DNA of 64,000 nucleotides from assembly GCF_038595065.1 (NCBI RefSeq), contig NZ_CP152003.1:3390001-3454000 (forward strand). The letters run 5' to 3'. The translations under genes were made by a program, and so were the position numbers. The stretch comes from Sutcliffiella sp. FSL R7-0096 (GTDB taxonomy: Bacteria > Bacillota > Bacilli > Bacillales > Bacillaceae_I). The notes below the pieces were generated by a model. The model saw only the letters and a list, made by a program, of their open reading frames with translations, ran no database searches and was not told the DNA's origin. Of this stretch, positions 43,872 through 52,678 are shown in pieces. How positions within the stretch are numbered: position 1 is the first letter of the stretch; every line of letters starts with the position of its first letter.

Positions 43872-44803
43872 TACTGATCAAGCTCCTTTTTTACATCATC
43901 TATTAATTTCTTGCCTCCCTGTTCCGTTAGGCTTTCTGCTGCTTCAAGCCCGACCTTCACAGGGTCCGTTCCTGTAATTCTCTCTTTATACAAAACAGAT
44001 CCGTCCGGCGCACCTACAAGTACCGTCAACGTCACTTGTTCTTCTTGTCCAACAGAGGCATAGCCGGCGATTGGAACCTGGCATCCGCCTTCCATTTTAT
44101 GAAGGAATGCACGCTCTGCAACAACCGCTTTTTCTGTAACGGCATCTGTAAACAATCCTAGTACCTCAAGCAGTTCGGCATCATCTTCCCGGCATTCGAT
44201 GGAAAGAGCCCCTTGCCCTACTGCAGGCAAGCATAGATCCTCATCCAGGAATTCCGTGACCACATCACTTGACCAACCCATTCTCGCAAGACCTGCTGCC
44301 GCCAAAATGATGGCATCATAATCTTCATTTTTTAGCTTGGCAAGTCGCGTATCAATGTTACCGCGTATCCATTTAATCTCTAGGTCAGGACGCTTAGCAA
44401 GAAGCTGGGCACCCCGGCGCAAGCTGCTTGTCCCTACGATGGATCCGCTAGGAAGATCGGCAAACTTCACATGGTCTTTGGAAATGAATGCATCGCGATG
44501 ATCTTCACGGAACGGGATACAACCAATCATTAATCCTTCTGGTAAAACCGCCGGCATATCCTTCATGCTGTGGACCGCCATGTCAATTTCCTTATCCAAC
44601 ATTGCCTGCTCGATCTCTTTTACAAAAAGGCCTTTCCCACCGACCTTGGATAATGTAACATCAAGGATTTGATCGCCCTTTGTCACAATTTCCTTCACTT
44701 CGAAGTCAAAAGGGGCACCTAATGCCTTCAATTGGTCAATGACCCAGTTCGTTTGGGTTAAAGCAAGCTTACTTCTTCTAGAACCTACAATAATTTTTCT
44801 CAT
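43871..44803 (-). CDS. hemC: Hydroxymethylbilane synthase (porphobilinogen deaminase)
   Basis: HemC links four porphobilinogens into hydroxymethylbilane on a dipyrromethane cofactor. The 310-residue protein starts [20 protein letters not shown] and has [20 protein letters not shown], the active-site [20 protein letters not shown], and the cofactor cysteine in [12 protein letters not shown]. Between hemX and hemD in the operon. Confidence 0.98.
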   Translation of the reverse strand: MRKIIVGSRRSKLALTQTNWVIDQLKALGAPFDFEVKEIVTKGDQILDVTLSKVGGKGLFVKEIEQAMLDKEIDMAVHSMKDMPAVLPEGLMIGCIPFREDHRDAFISKDHVKFADLPSGSIVGTSSLRRGAQLLAKRPDLEIKWIRGNIDTRLAKLKNEDYDAIILAAAGLARMGWSSDVVTEFLDEDLCLPAVGQGALSIECREDDAELLEVLGLFTDAVTEKAVVAERAFLHKMEGGCQVPIAGYASVGQEEQVTLTVLVGAPDGSVLYKERITGTDPVKVGLEAAESLTEQGGKKLIDDVKKELDQ

Positions 44804-44846
44804 ATTTCCTCCTTACCCAAAGCATTGGGATTCTTCACCTATAAGA

Positions 44847-45680
44847 TCATAAGATCCAAAAATGAAAATTTGATAATCTACCGAATAGGAAAAAGTTGAT
44901 GAGCACGACTAGAAACGCTGCGATATTCCAGTTGGCAATAGCCTTCCCACTAATTCCCTTGGCAAGTCTCTGATAAAAATAATAGCTGTATGCAGCAATC
45001 ACAATAAAGGATCCTATCACTTTCATGTCATACCATGCAAACTCTGACAATTTTACCGTCGCCCATATGCTTCCTAAGATAAGGGATAGCAGAAGCATCG
45101 GCACCCCTATGACATTTAACACATAGGACATATGATCAAGCTTTGCCAAGTCTTGAATCCGTAATAAACGTTTACCCCACTTTTTCTCTTTCAAAAGCTT
45201 ATATTGAATGACATAGAGCAAGGAAAATGCAAAGGACAGGGAAAATGCTCCATATGATAGGATAGCCATCGTGATATGTATGATAAGCAATTCGGAAACC
45301 AGAGCTTGCGCGACCACCTGCGACTCATGCTGAATCGGGGTGAATGTATGCAAGGCAAGGACAAGGAAGCCTATCACATTTGTAAAAAACACGATGAAAT
45401 CCACACGCAGTATCCTATTGATGACCAAAGAAAAGGTAATCAGTACCCATGTATAGAAATACATGCCTTCATACAAGGTCAATATCGGAAAACGACCGGT
45501 GTCTAGCATCCGTAGAAATAAAAAGACCGTTTGCAATACCCATACAATTGCAAGTAACCAGAAGGCCGTTTTGTTAGCCTTCTGGTTATGTTGAAGAAAA
45601 TCGATGAAATATAAGAGTACGCTTAAGGCATAGATCAGGATTGTTAATTCATATAGCCTTGCGATAGTCATCTCTAGCAT
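44847..45680 (-). CDS. hemX: HemX membrane protein
   Basis: HemX is an integral membrane protein of the CcsA/cytochrome-c-assembly-like group that lowers HemA (glutamyl-tRNA reductase) levels in B. subtilis. The 277-residue protein has about eight membrane segments and family stretches such as YFIDFLQHNQKANKTAFWLL and LTLYEGMYFYTW. It follows hemA after 16 bases. The N-terminus MLEMTIARLYELTILIYALS resembles the B. subtilis protein. Confidence 0.93.
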   Translation of the reverse strand: MLEMTIARLYELTILIYALSVLLYFIDFLQHNQKANKTAFWLLAIVWVLQTVFLFLRMLDTGRFPILTLYEGMYFYTWVLITFSLVINRILRVDFIVFFTNVIGFLVLALHTFTPIQHESQVVAQALVSELLIIHITMAILSYGAFSLSFAFSLLYVIQYKLLKEKKWGKRLLRIQDLAKLDHMSYVLNVIGVPMLLLSLILGSIWATVKLSEFAWYDMKVIGSFIVIAAYSYYFYQRLAKGISGKAIANWNIAAFLVVLINFFLFGRLSNFHFWIL

Positions 45681-45696
45681 AAGTTAACAGCCTCTC

Positions 45697-47067
45697 TTAC
45701 GACCTGTATGTCGCGGCTTGAGGAAGCGGGATGCCCACAGGAGCTGTGGAGCTCTTTTCCTTTTTCACAGTATAGTACTGGGATTGAACTTCTTGCTGAA
45801 CCGCTTCTTCGATATTAAAGATTTTTGTGAACAGTTCGAGAGACTCCTTGGCGTCAGATTCTGATGACAGTTCTTTCGCACGTAAAATCGGGTCACGGAG
45901 CATCTGGTTGATGATGCTTTTCGTATGCTTGTTCAGAACTTTTATTTCCCGTTCCGACAGGTGAGGAAGCTTACGTTGGATACTTTGCATTGTTTCAGAT
46001 TGGATATCCAGCGCTTTTTGACGCAGAGCAGAAATGACCGGCACTACACCCAGAGTGTTTAGCCAATGTTTGAACTCTACAATTTCCTCTTCAATGAACA
46101 GTTCAATCTCTTCTGCCGCTTTCTTGCGTTCAGCCAAGTTGGCATTGACGATTCCTTCGAGATCATCAATATCGTATAAGAAGACACTTTCCAGCTTATC
46201 CAAATCAGGATCCAAATCCCTTGGAACCGCGATATCCACCATGAAAAGTGGACGCCCTTTCCTCATACGCTCCACATAGGTCATATCGTCTTTAGTCACT
46301 ACATAATCTTTGGCTCCGGTAGAAGAGATAAGAATATCCGCTTCTACCAACGCACAGGATAGCTCCTGCATCGATTTTGCCTGACCTGCAAAACGATTCG
46401 CCAAACTTGTCGCTTTTTCCATGGTACGGTTAATGACCGTAACCTTTTTTACCCCGTTGCTGTGAAGATTCTGGACGGCGAGTTCTCCCATTTTTCCTGC
46501 GCCTAAAATTAAAACATGTTTGTTCGTTAAATCCCCGAATATCTTTTTCGCCAGCTCCACAGCTGCATAACTAACAGAAACGGCATTTGATCCAATCTCG
46601 GTTTCGGAATGTGCACGCTTTGCCACCGTGATAGCTTGTTTGAATAATTGATTGAAAATGGTTCCGACCGTTTGATGTTCTTGTGCGGATAGGAAGCTTG
46701 TACGGATTTGACCCAAGATCTGTGTCTCTCCAAGCACCATGCTATCCAACCCACAGGAAACACGATATAAATGCTCAATCGCTCCGTCATTTTCATAGAT
46801 GTTCAAGTAAGGAGAAAACTCTTCCTTGTCCAAACCGAACCAGTCTGCAAGGAAAGCTTTAATATAATAACGTCCAGTATGCAACTGATCGACTACTGCA
46901 TAGACTTCCGTACGATTGCAGGTAGAAACGATGACATTCTCCAATATGGACTTACGGTCCTTAAGAGCGACCATCGCCTTGTTCAAATCAGCTGGATTAA
47001 AAGTTAATTTTTCACGTATTTCAACAGGGGCCGTTTTATAATTAACACCGACTACTATGATATGCAC
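45697..47067 (-). CDS. hemA: Glutamyl-tRNA reductase
   Basis: HemA makes glutamate 1-semialdehyde from Glu-tRNA, the first step of C5 heme synthesis. The 456-residue protein begins [19 protein letters not shown] and has the nucleophilic cysteine in [15 protein letters not shown] (Cys50), the NADPH site [17 protein letters not shown], and the C-terminal dimerisation helix. GTG 47067 is chosen: GGGGGTG stands nine bases upstream and the N-terminus matches B. subtilis. First gene of hemAXCDBL. Confidence 0.97.
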   Translation of the reverse strand: MHIIVVGVNYKTAPVEIREKLTFNPADLNKAMVALKDRKSILENVIVSTCNRTEVYAVVDQLHTGRYYIKAFLADWFGLDKEEFSPYLNIYENDGAIEHLYRVSCGLDSMVLGETQILGQIRTSFLSAQEHQTVGTIFNQLFKQAITVAKRAHSETEIGSNAVSVSYAAVELAKKIFGDLTNKHVLILGAGKMGELAVQNLHSNGVKKVTVINRTMEKATSLANRFAGQAKSMQELSCALVEADILISSTGAKDYVVTKDDMTYVERMRKGRPLFMVDIAVPRDLDPDLDKLESVFLYDIDDLEGIVNANLAERKKAAEEIELFIEEEIVEFKHWLNTLGVVPVISALRQKALDIQSETMQSIQRKLPHLSEREIKVLNKHTKSIINQMLRDPILRAKELSSESDAKESLELFTKIFNIEEAVQQEVQSQYYTVKKEKSSTAPVGIPLPQAATYRS

Positions 47068-47108
47068 TTGTTCGTACACCCCCAGAAAAAATAATATCAT
47101 CTACTAAA

Positions 47109-47117
47109 ATTATAACA
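47109..47117 (-). promoter_or_regulatory. Extended -10 promoter of hemA
   Basis: Minus strand TGTTATAAT: TATAAT (47109-47114) with the TGn extension, about 40 bases before hemA. No good -35 at normal spacing was found, as is allowed for extended -10 promoters. Confidence 0.55.
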
Positions 47118-47134
47118 TGACTAACACCGGATAC

Positions 47135-47156
47135 ATTTGTTAAAATGTGAACAAAT
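47135..47156. promoter_or_regulatory. Inverted repeat near the hemA promoter, possible operator
   Basis: ATTTGTT, eight bases, AACAAAT lies just upstream of the hemA -10, between two divergent genes. It does not match the PerR box that controls hemA in B. subtilis. A regulator site is possible but unproven. Confidence 0.3.
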
Positions 47157-47329
47157 AGTTTCCAATTTGAAACGAAATGTACATCGCTTACATAGAAAAA
47201 AACAACGAAATACTTACACTTTCTTAGTTATATATTACAAACATTACAATTCTTTTATTCACCAACTTGTACATTAACAGAAATTCATTGCAGAATCAAG
47301 GTTTCAGCCTCGATCTCAGGGAGGAAAAT

Positions 47330-47812
47330 ATGAAGAAGAATAGCTTTCTACCAGGTTTACTTTTATTGTTTTTTGGTCTATATTTCCTGTTACAACAATT
47401 AAACATTGTATTATGGGAAGGAATGTATTCATGGTCTACTCTCCTCGCTATTACAGGAGTTGCATTATTGTTACAAGCATATAAACAGAATGATTACCCC
47501 AACATACTGCCTGGTTTCATACTTGTGGGGATTGGGTTGCATTTTCAACTAAAAGATACAGTGGATGCCTGGCCCGATCATTTCGCTGTCTTCATTTTAA
47601 TTATTGGTGTCGGCTTTATACTCCGCTCCCAGAAGACAAAAGGTGGTATGTTTGAAGGAGTGCTGCTATGCATTCTTGCAAGTTTCTTTCTATTCTATGA
47701 CTCGTTTATGGAGATGCTCGGTGTTGTGGAAACTGGTGTTGCAAGTTTACATACTTTTTGGCCGGTTTTGTTGATTTTGATTGGTGCGTTCTTTGTTTTT
47801 AAGAAGAAATAA
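47330..47812 (+). CDS. LiaI/LiaF-type transmembrane protein
   Basis: A 160-residue membrane protein with about five hydrophobic segments in paired arrangement (GLLLLFFGLYFLLQQL, STLLAITGVALLL, HFAVFILIIGVGFIL, FWPVLLILIGAFFVF), the pattern of the LiaI/LiaF-like TM region repeated in small envelope proteins. No signalling domain is attached. ATG 47330 with GGGAGG five bases upstream is chosen over an ATG 21 codons earlier. Transcribed divergently from hemA; its role is unknown. Confidence 0.8.
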   Translation: MKKNSFLPGLLLLFFGLYFLLQQLNIVLWEGMYSWSTLLAITGVALLLQAYKQNDYPNILPGFILVGIGLHFQLKDTVDAWPDHFAVFILIIGVGFILRSQKTKGGMFEGVLLCILASFFLFYDSFMEMLGVVETGVASLHTFWPVLLILIGAFFVFKKK

Positions 47813-47815
47813 GAG

Positions 47816-47862
47816 AAGACCTACTAACAATGGGTGCTATTCCGTTGTTGTAGGTCTTTTTG
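47816..47862 (+). terminator. Terminator of the LiaI/LiaF-like gene
   Basis: Stem AAGACCTACTAACAA/TTGTTGTAGGTCTT with a 15-base loop, then Ts on the plus strand. Confidence 0.75.
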
Positions 47863-47891
47863 TTTGTAAACCTATGATTTACCATTTAACT

Positions 47892-48021
47892 CCCTGTTTT
47901 CTTGCGTTCCAGGTGTTCGCTTTCCTAGGGGCGGTGCTTGAGCCTCCTCACTTCGTTCCGGGGTCTCAAGCTACCGCTATCTCCCTCAGGAGTCTCACAC
48001 CTTGCACTCCAGAAAACAGGG
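47892..48021 (+). repeat. R2 GC-rich palindromic element, copy f
   Basis: 130 bases bounded by CCCTGTTTTC and GAAAACAGGG, the ends forming a perfect ten-base inverted repeat. Contains GTTCGCTTTCC, GGGGCGGTGCTTGAGCCTCC and GGGGTCTCAAGCTACCGC. Close in sequence and ends to copy c. Lies between two converging genes. Confidence 0.88.
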
Positions 48022-48050
48022 GAGATTTGCATTACTTATTTGTTTACTGG

Positions 48051-48782
48051 TTACAGTACAGCCTCTAAGAAATCTCTTGTTCGTTGGTTTTTTGGGTTGT
48101 TGAAGAGGTCCTGTGGGGGGCCTTCTTCGACGATTTTGCCGTCGTGCATGTAGATGACCCGGTCGGCAACTTCTTGGGCGAATCCCATCTCATGGGTAAC
48201 AACCACCATGGTCATTCCTTCTTCGGCGAGTTCTTTCATGGTTTTAAGTACTTCCCCTACTAGTTCGGGATCAAGGGCGGATGTTGGCTCATCAAAGAGC
48301 ATCACCTCCGGCCTCATGGCAAGGGCTCTTGCAATGGCGACTCGTTGTTTTTGTCCGCCGGAAAGCTTTTCAGGATAGACATTTTCCTTATCTGAAAGCC
48401 CAACCTTCGCTAAAAGATCCGATGCTCTTTTTTTCGCTTCTGCCTTTTTCAGACCTTCCACTTGTACCGGAGCCTCCATTACATTTTCCACTACCGTTTT
48501 GTGGGGGAATAGGTGGAAATGTTGAAACACCATCCCCACTTTTTGACGGACCTTATTCAGGTTATCCTTCTTTACATCCACTTCTTTCCCATCAATGACA
48601 ACAGAACCGCTATCTTTCATTTCCAGGAAATTCAAGCAGCGTAAAATGGTACTTTTACCAGATCCACTTGCACCGATAAGGCAGACCACTTCTTTATTTT
48701 TCACAGTCAAGGAAATGTCTTTCAAAACATGCAGACTGCCGAAAGATTTATTCAAGTCCTTTACTTCAATTTTATTACTCAT
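48051..48782 (-). CDS. Polar amino acid ABC transporter ATP-binding protein
   Basis: A 243-residue ATPase of the GlnQ/TcyC group. It has Walker [21 protein letters not shown], the Q loop [19 protein letters not shown], the signature [17 protein letters not shown], Walker [15 protein letters not shown] and the H loop [10 protein letters not shown]. It powers uptake together with the permease 10 bases upstream. Last gene of the transporter set. The amino acid transported cannot be named from the ATPase. Confidence 0.95.
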   Translation of the reverse strand: MSNKIEVKDLNKSFGSLHVLKDISLTVKNKEVVCLIGASGSGKSTILRCLNFLEMKDSGSVVIDGKEVDVKKDNLNKVRQKVGMVFQHFHLFPHKTVVENVMEAPVQVEGLKKAEAKKRASDLLAKVGLSDKENVYPEKLSGGQKQRVAIARALAMRPEVMLFDEPTSALDPELVGEVLKTMKELAEEGMTMVVVTHEMGFAQEVADRVIYMHDGKIVEEGPPQDLFNNPKNQRTRDFLEAVL

Positions 48783-48792
48783 GTTCTACCTC

Positions 48793-49455
48793 CTATCTTT
48801 CACTTGCTGAGAATTTGCGTTCCAATAGATTTACAACGATTCCAATCAATCCGACTAGGATTAGATAGTAAACAGACACGACCAATAGATATGTCATAAC
48901 ATCGTATGAGTTGGCTCCCTGGGTTTGTGCGACATTGAACAACTCGTAGTAGCCGATGAATGCAGCAAGGGATGAATCCTTCAAACAGATGATGAACTGG
49001 TTACCAAGTGGGGGTAATGCCCTTCTGAACGCCTGTGGCAAGATTATTCTTCTCATTGTCAGGTTTCCGGTCATTCCTAATGACCTTCCTGCTTCCATCT
49101 GTCCTTTGTCTATCGACTGTATGCTTCCTCTGAAGATCTCCGCGATATAGGCTCCGTTATGGAACGCCAGTGCTAGTGTGACGGACCAGAATTGGGAGAT
49201 TCCCAATGTTACTAATCCAAAGTAGAATACAAAGATTTGCACGATAAGTGGTGTACCGCGAATTAGAAAGATGTAAGTATTTGCAATCCATTCGAGAACT
49301 TTTATTTTGGAAATTTTCAAGAAAGCGAAAAATAACCCGATTAGAAGTGCGATGGCAATGGATACTGCCGTTATTTGGAGGGTTCTGATCATCCCTCGGA
49401 AAAACATGTCGTATGTATTTAAGAATACTTCAAAAAAGTGCAAAAAACTGGGCAT
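48793..49455 (-). CDS. Polar amino acid ABC transporter permease
   Basis: A 220-residue membrane permease of the HisM/GlnP type with about five membrane segments and the coupling motif EAGRSLGMTGNLTMRRIILP. ATG 49455 (MPSFLHFFEVFLN) is chosen; GGAG precedes it. An in-frame extension of 40 codons upstream reads into an R2 repeat and is not credible. It works with the ATPase just downstream and the binding protein upstream. Between it and the binding protein lie a terminator and an R2 element. Confidence 0.93.
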   Translation of the reverse strand: MPSFLHFFEVFLNTYDMFFRGMIRTLQITAVSIAIALLIGLFFAFLKISKIKVLEWIANTYIFLIRGTPLIVQIFVFYFGLVTLGISQFWSVTLALAFHNGAYIAEIFRGSIQSIDKGQMEAGRSLGMTGNLTMRRIILPQAFRRALPPLGNQFIICLKDSSLAAFIGYYELFNVAQTQGANSYDVMTYLLVVSVYYLILVGLIGIVVNLLERKFSASER

Positions 49456-49496
49456 ACCGCTTTCACTCTCCTTATTTTTAGGCTCTGTTGAACACC

Positions 49497-49627
49497 GCTG
49501 TTGATTGGCGCACCCGGCTTCGCTTACCCAGAGGGCGACCTTTTGCCTCCTCGGGCTGCGCACTGCGGGTCTCAAGAATATCGCTATCCTCCCAAAGGAG
49601 TCTACGCCCTACACTTCAATCAACAGC
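49497..49627 (+). repeat. R2 GC-rich palindromic element, copy g
   Basis: 131 bases bounded by a perfect inverted repeat GCTGTTGATT/AATCAACAGC, with CGGCTTCGCTTACCC, GCCTCCTCGGGCTGCGC, GCGGGTCTCAAG and GGAGTCTACGCCCTAC. It lies inside the ABC transporter gene set, between the binding protein and the permease. Confidence 0.9.
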
Positions 49628-49666
49628 ATAAAGGTTTTATGTGATCAAGAAAATTCTTTTTGATAA

Positions 49667-49698
49667 AAAATGTGTGGTGAATGAACACCACACATTTT
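49667..49698 (-). terminator. Internal terminator after the binding-protein gene
   Basis: Perfect 13-base stem AAAATGTGTGGTG/CACCACACATTTT with a six-base loop, just after the binding-protein gene. It probably makes the binding protein more abundant than the membrane components. Confidence 0.8.
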
Positions 49699-49736
49699 CG
49701 AACTGGATTTATGGTCAGCCGCTTTTAAACAGCTTG

Positions 49737-50522
49737 TTATTCTTGCTCATCCGGGTCTGAAGTGATGTCTTCTCCAAAGTACTTTTCACTTATTTCTTTC
49801 AGCTTGCCGTTCTCACGTAATGTTTCCAATGCGTCATTGATGGCTTCAAGGAGTGCTTCGTTACCTTTTGCGACTCCAACTGCCTGTTCACTGCGATCCA
49901 GAAGTTCACGTCCTTCTAACTCCATGCCTGCGCCAATTGCTTCACGGCCAGTTACAAAGTCCGTTACCACTGCATCATGACGGCCATTATTCAATGCTTC
50001 CAACGCTACGACATCGCTATCGTAGTTTTGAATGTTGTCAGAGATATCACTGACAAGGTCTGCATATGTAGACCCTCTGGAAACCGCAATTTCTTTCCCT
50101 TCTAGGTCATCTAAAGTTTGGATGTCGCTGTCAGGTCTTACAAAAATCTGTGCACCGGAATAGTAATAAGGTGTGGAGAAATCCACTTCCTTTAATCTTT
50201 CTTCTGTAATGGTGTGACTTGCAACTGCGGCATCGAAACGTCCGCTTTTTACTCCTTCAACAATACTCGCAAATGTGTACTTCTCCTGATCTGGTTCAAG
50301 ACCTAGCTCAGCAGCAATGGCTTCTCCGACTTCAATATCAAAACCGGTCATTTCCCCATTTCCATCCGTTACACTAAATGGTGCAAATTCTCCTGAAGAA
50401 GCAAACTTGAATTTCCCTTCCTCTACTAGTTCATACCCTTCACTTGTTGTTACTTTTCCGCCGCAAGCTGCTAGAATCGTAGACAACAAAAATAACGTGG
50501 CTAACAATACCCTTTTTTTCAA
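49737..50522 (-). CDS. Polar amino acid ABC transporter substrate-binding lipoprotein
   Basis: A 261-residue lipoprotein: signal MKKRVLLATLFLLSTILAAC with lipobox LAAC (Cys20). The mature part is a type 3 periplasmic-binding fold with FKFASSGEFAPFSVTDGNGE, MTGFDIEVGEAIAAELGL, DAAVASHTITEERLKEVDFS and LEGKEIAVSRGSTYADLV. It captures an amino acid for the permease and ATPase downstream. The ligand is not known; the sequence is nearest to glutamine/cystine-type proteins by general motif only. Confidence 0.94.
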   Translation of the reverse strand: MKKRVLLATLFLLSTILAACGGKVTTSEGYELVEEGKFKFASSGEFAPFSVTDGNGEMTGFDIEVGEAIAAELGLEPDQEKYTFASIVEGVKSGRFDAAVASHTITEERLKEVDFSTPYYYSGAQIFVRPDSDIQTLDDLEGKEIAVSRGSTYADLVSDISDNIQNYDSDVVALEALNNGRHDAVVTDFVTGREAIGAGMELEGRELLDRSEQAVGVAKGNEALLEAINDALETLRENGKLKEISEKYFGEDITSDPDEQE

Positions 50523-50762
50523 TTTCCATAATCCCCCTTAGTGTCCTTTTTTTCGTCTCCCTTTTATGTTAACAATTACGGAAAACTACCACAAATGAGC
50601 TTAAATTTCATTTTTGCTAATAATTCTGTAAATTCTAACTTCAGAAGACCTGACTACCTATGTATCGTATGTATGCTTGGAAATACTCCTTGTACATCCT
50701 ATTCCCTAATGCTTCACTTTAATAAACATATTTTTCGAAATTTTTCTTGCTTTTTAAAAACA

Positions 50763-50815
50763 AAAAAATAGATTCCATAGCTTTTATCTCATGTAAGCTA
50801 TAAAATCTATTTTAA
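50763..50815 (-). terminator. Terminator after alaX
   Basis: Stem AAAATAGATTTTATAGCTT/AAGCTATGGAATCTATTTT, then Ts on the minus strand. In the rest of the 296-base gap to the binding-protein gene I see only AT-rich sequence, presumably that gene's promoter region. Confidence 0.75.
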
Positions 50816-50818
50816 TTT

Positions 50819-52021
50819 TTACTCGTTCGATAAGATAAGCATTATTCTTTCTATCACTTCTGCCCCTGTATGCGTTGTTTCTCCCCCACCTTGGACGAAG
50901 TTTTCTCTACCGCCTCCCTTTCCATTTATGAAAGCAAATACTTCTTTGGCGATGAACTTCATATCGAGATTAGTTTTGCTTCCTCTAGCTCCAACAAATT
51001 GTAGCTTGCCTGCATTTTCAGCCACAAGGAACACGTTGATGTCATCCCTAGAAGAAACTAATTTTCGCGCCATACTCTGGAGTTCTGTCATTTCCTTATT
51101 TTGTAGCACAGACTTTATTATTATCCGACCTGAAACTACTTCCGCTTGAGAAGAAAGTGTAGCTGCCTCGTAATCTAGAAGCTTTTCTTTTAGTTCTTTT
51201 AACTCTTTAGACTGTTCTTTACTTTGCCCCAACAATCTTGAAACCGCTTCTGCCATTCCATTCTGTGGTGCATTTAGTAAAGCGGATAATTCCGAAACGA
51301 CCTGTTGTTTTTCATGAAGGTTTGTTAACACACGATGGCCAGCAACAAAGGAGACTCTAATCATGTTCTTTTGTTTTTCCAGGTCAAGAATTTTAAGAGA
51401 TGCTACTCCACCAGTTGAATGTGGGTGTGTTCCCCCACACCCGTTATAGTCGAATTCCGGGATGATGACGAGGCGGATATTATCCGATACTGACACCTCT
51501 TTTCTTAGTGGATAGGCGGAGAGTTCTTCCTTTGTAATCCACTTGGCCTCTATCTTGCGGTTTTCAAGGATTATTTTATTAACGAGTGCCTCAGCCTCAA
51601 GTACTTCCTGTTCCGTTAACACAGTAGTGTCAAGATCGATGGTGGACACTGTTTTTCCCAGGTGAAAACTTTTGGTTTTGTATGAAAATAGTTCTTCAAA
51701 TGCAGCAGATAAAAGGTGCTGTCCTGCGTGTTGCTGCATATGATCATACCGTCTTTCCCAATCGATGTTCCCTTGTATTTTCTTTGTTGTCTCTGAAAGC
51801 CGCCGATCTAGGTAATGTCTGATTTCTCCATTGACTTCTTGCACCTCGATGACCTTATGATCATTCAGTTTTCCCGTGTCGTATGGTTGCCCACCGCCTT
51901 CTGGATAAAATGCGGTTTGTTCTAAGATAGCGTACCATTTTCCGGATTCGCTTTGTGCTTGTGCAGTTAGGGTTGTGGTAAATGATTGTATGTATGGGTC
52001 TTGATAAAATAACTTTTCCAT
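50819..52021 (-). CDS. alaX: Alanyl-tRNA editing protein AlaX (long form)
   Basis: A free-standing editing enzyme that removes serine or glycine from mischarged tRNA-Ala. The 400-residue protein has the zinc-binding editing motifs HAGQHLLSAAFEEL and CGGTHPHSTG, the N-terminal FYPEGGGQPYD, and a C-terminal DHHA1-like domain (last 100 residues, INGKGGGRENFVQGGG), so it is the long AlaX type. Between the ABC transporter and engB, the spot where B. subtilis has ysxD. Confidence 0.92.
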   Translation of the reverse strand: MEKLFYQDPYIQSFTTTLTAQAQSESGKWYAILEQTAFYPEGGGQPYDTGKLNDHKVIEVQEVNGEIRHYLDRRLSETTKKIQGNIDWERRYDHMQQHAGQHLLSAAFEELFSYKTKSFHLGKTVSTIDLDTTVLTEQEVLEAEALVNKIILENRKIEAKWITKEELSAYPLRKEVSVSDNIRLVIIPEFDYNGCGGTHPHSTGGVASLKILDLEKQKNMIRVSFVAGHRVLTNLHEKQQVVSELSALLNAPQNGMAEAVSRLLGQSKEQSKELKELKEKLLDYEAATLSSQAEVVSGRIIIKSVLQNKEMTELQSMARKLVSSRDDINVFLVAENAGKLQFVGARGSKTNLDMKFIAKEVFAFINGKGGGRENFVQGGGETTHTGAEVIERIMLILSNE

Positions 52022-52044
52022 CTATTTGGCTCCTGACTTTAAAC

Positions 52045-52089
52045 CAAAAAACTGCGGTCAGAGTATTTCTTTCTCTGATTCGCAGTTTC
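52045..52089 (-). terminator. Terminator of lonA-engB
   Basis: Two-part stem AAACTGCG/CGCAGTTT and TCAGAG/CTCTGA on the minus strand, then six Ts, right after engB. Confidence 0.8.
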
Positions 52090-52093
52090 GGTT

Positions 52094-52678
52094 TTACTTC
52101 ATTCTTTTTTGCAGCATTCCCCAGACTTCATCTTTCCCTTGTCCTGTTTCAGAGGAAAAGAGAATCAATTCGTCTTCTTTTTCCATTCCGAGTGTTTCTC
52201 TTATTACCTTCAAGTGCTTTTGCCACTTTCCTTTTGGAATCTTGTCCGCTTTGGTGGCGATGACGACGACTGGAAGCTCGTAATGCTTCAGGTATTCGTA
52301 CATGGTGACGTCATCCTTGGATGGCGGATGGCGGAGGTCGACAATTTGCAGGACTGCACGGAGCTGTTCTCTGCTTGTCAAATACGTTTCCATCATTCTG
52401 CCCCAAGCATCGCGCTCGGATTTTGGAACCTTGGCAAAACCATATCCAGGTACATCGACGAAATGCAACATTTCATTGATCAGATAAAAGTTCAATGTTT
52501 GTGTTTTTCCTGGCTTCGAGGATGTTCTAGCAAGGTTCTTACGGTTGATCATCTTGTTGATGAAAGATGATTTCCCTACGTTTGAGCGGCCCGCCAAGGC
52601 GAATTCCGGTAATAGTTCACTTGGATATTGTTCTGGTTTAACGGCACTGATTACTATTTCTGCTTGTGTTACTTTCAT
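52094..52678 (-). CDS. engB: Ribosome biogenesis GTPase EngB/YsxC
   Basis: An essential GTPase for late 50S assembly. The 194-residue protein has G1 [16 protein letters not shown]3 [11 protein letters not shown]4 ATKADK and the switch [15 protein letters not shown]. Its start overlaps the end of lonA by 4 bases, as in B. subtilis (lonA-ysxC), so it is made from the lonA transcript. Confidence 0.97.
   Translation of the reverse strand: MKVTQAEIVISAVKPEQYPSELLPEFALAGRSNVGKSSFINKMINRKNLARTSSKPGKTQTLNFYLINEMLHFVDVPGYGFAKVPKSERDAWGRMMETYLTSREQLRAVLQIVDLRHPPSKDDVTMYEYLKHYELPVVVIATKADKIPKGKWQKHLKVIRETLGMEKEDELILFSSETGQGKDEVWGMLQKRMK

Noticed and set aside
49456-49575. 40-codon N-terminal extension of the ABC permease
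   Set aside because: It reads through the R2 element with a cysteine- and arginine-rich sequence unlike permeases; the later ATG has a ribosome binding site.
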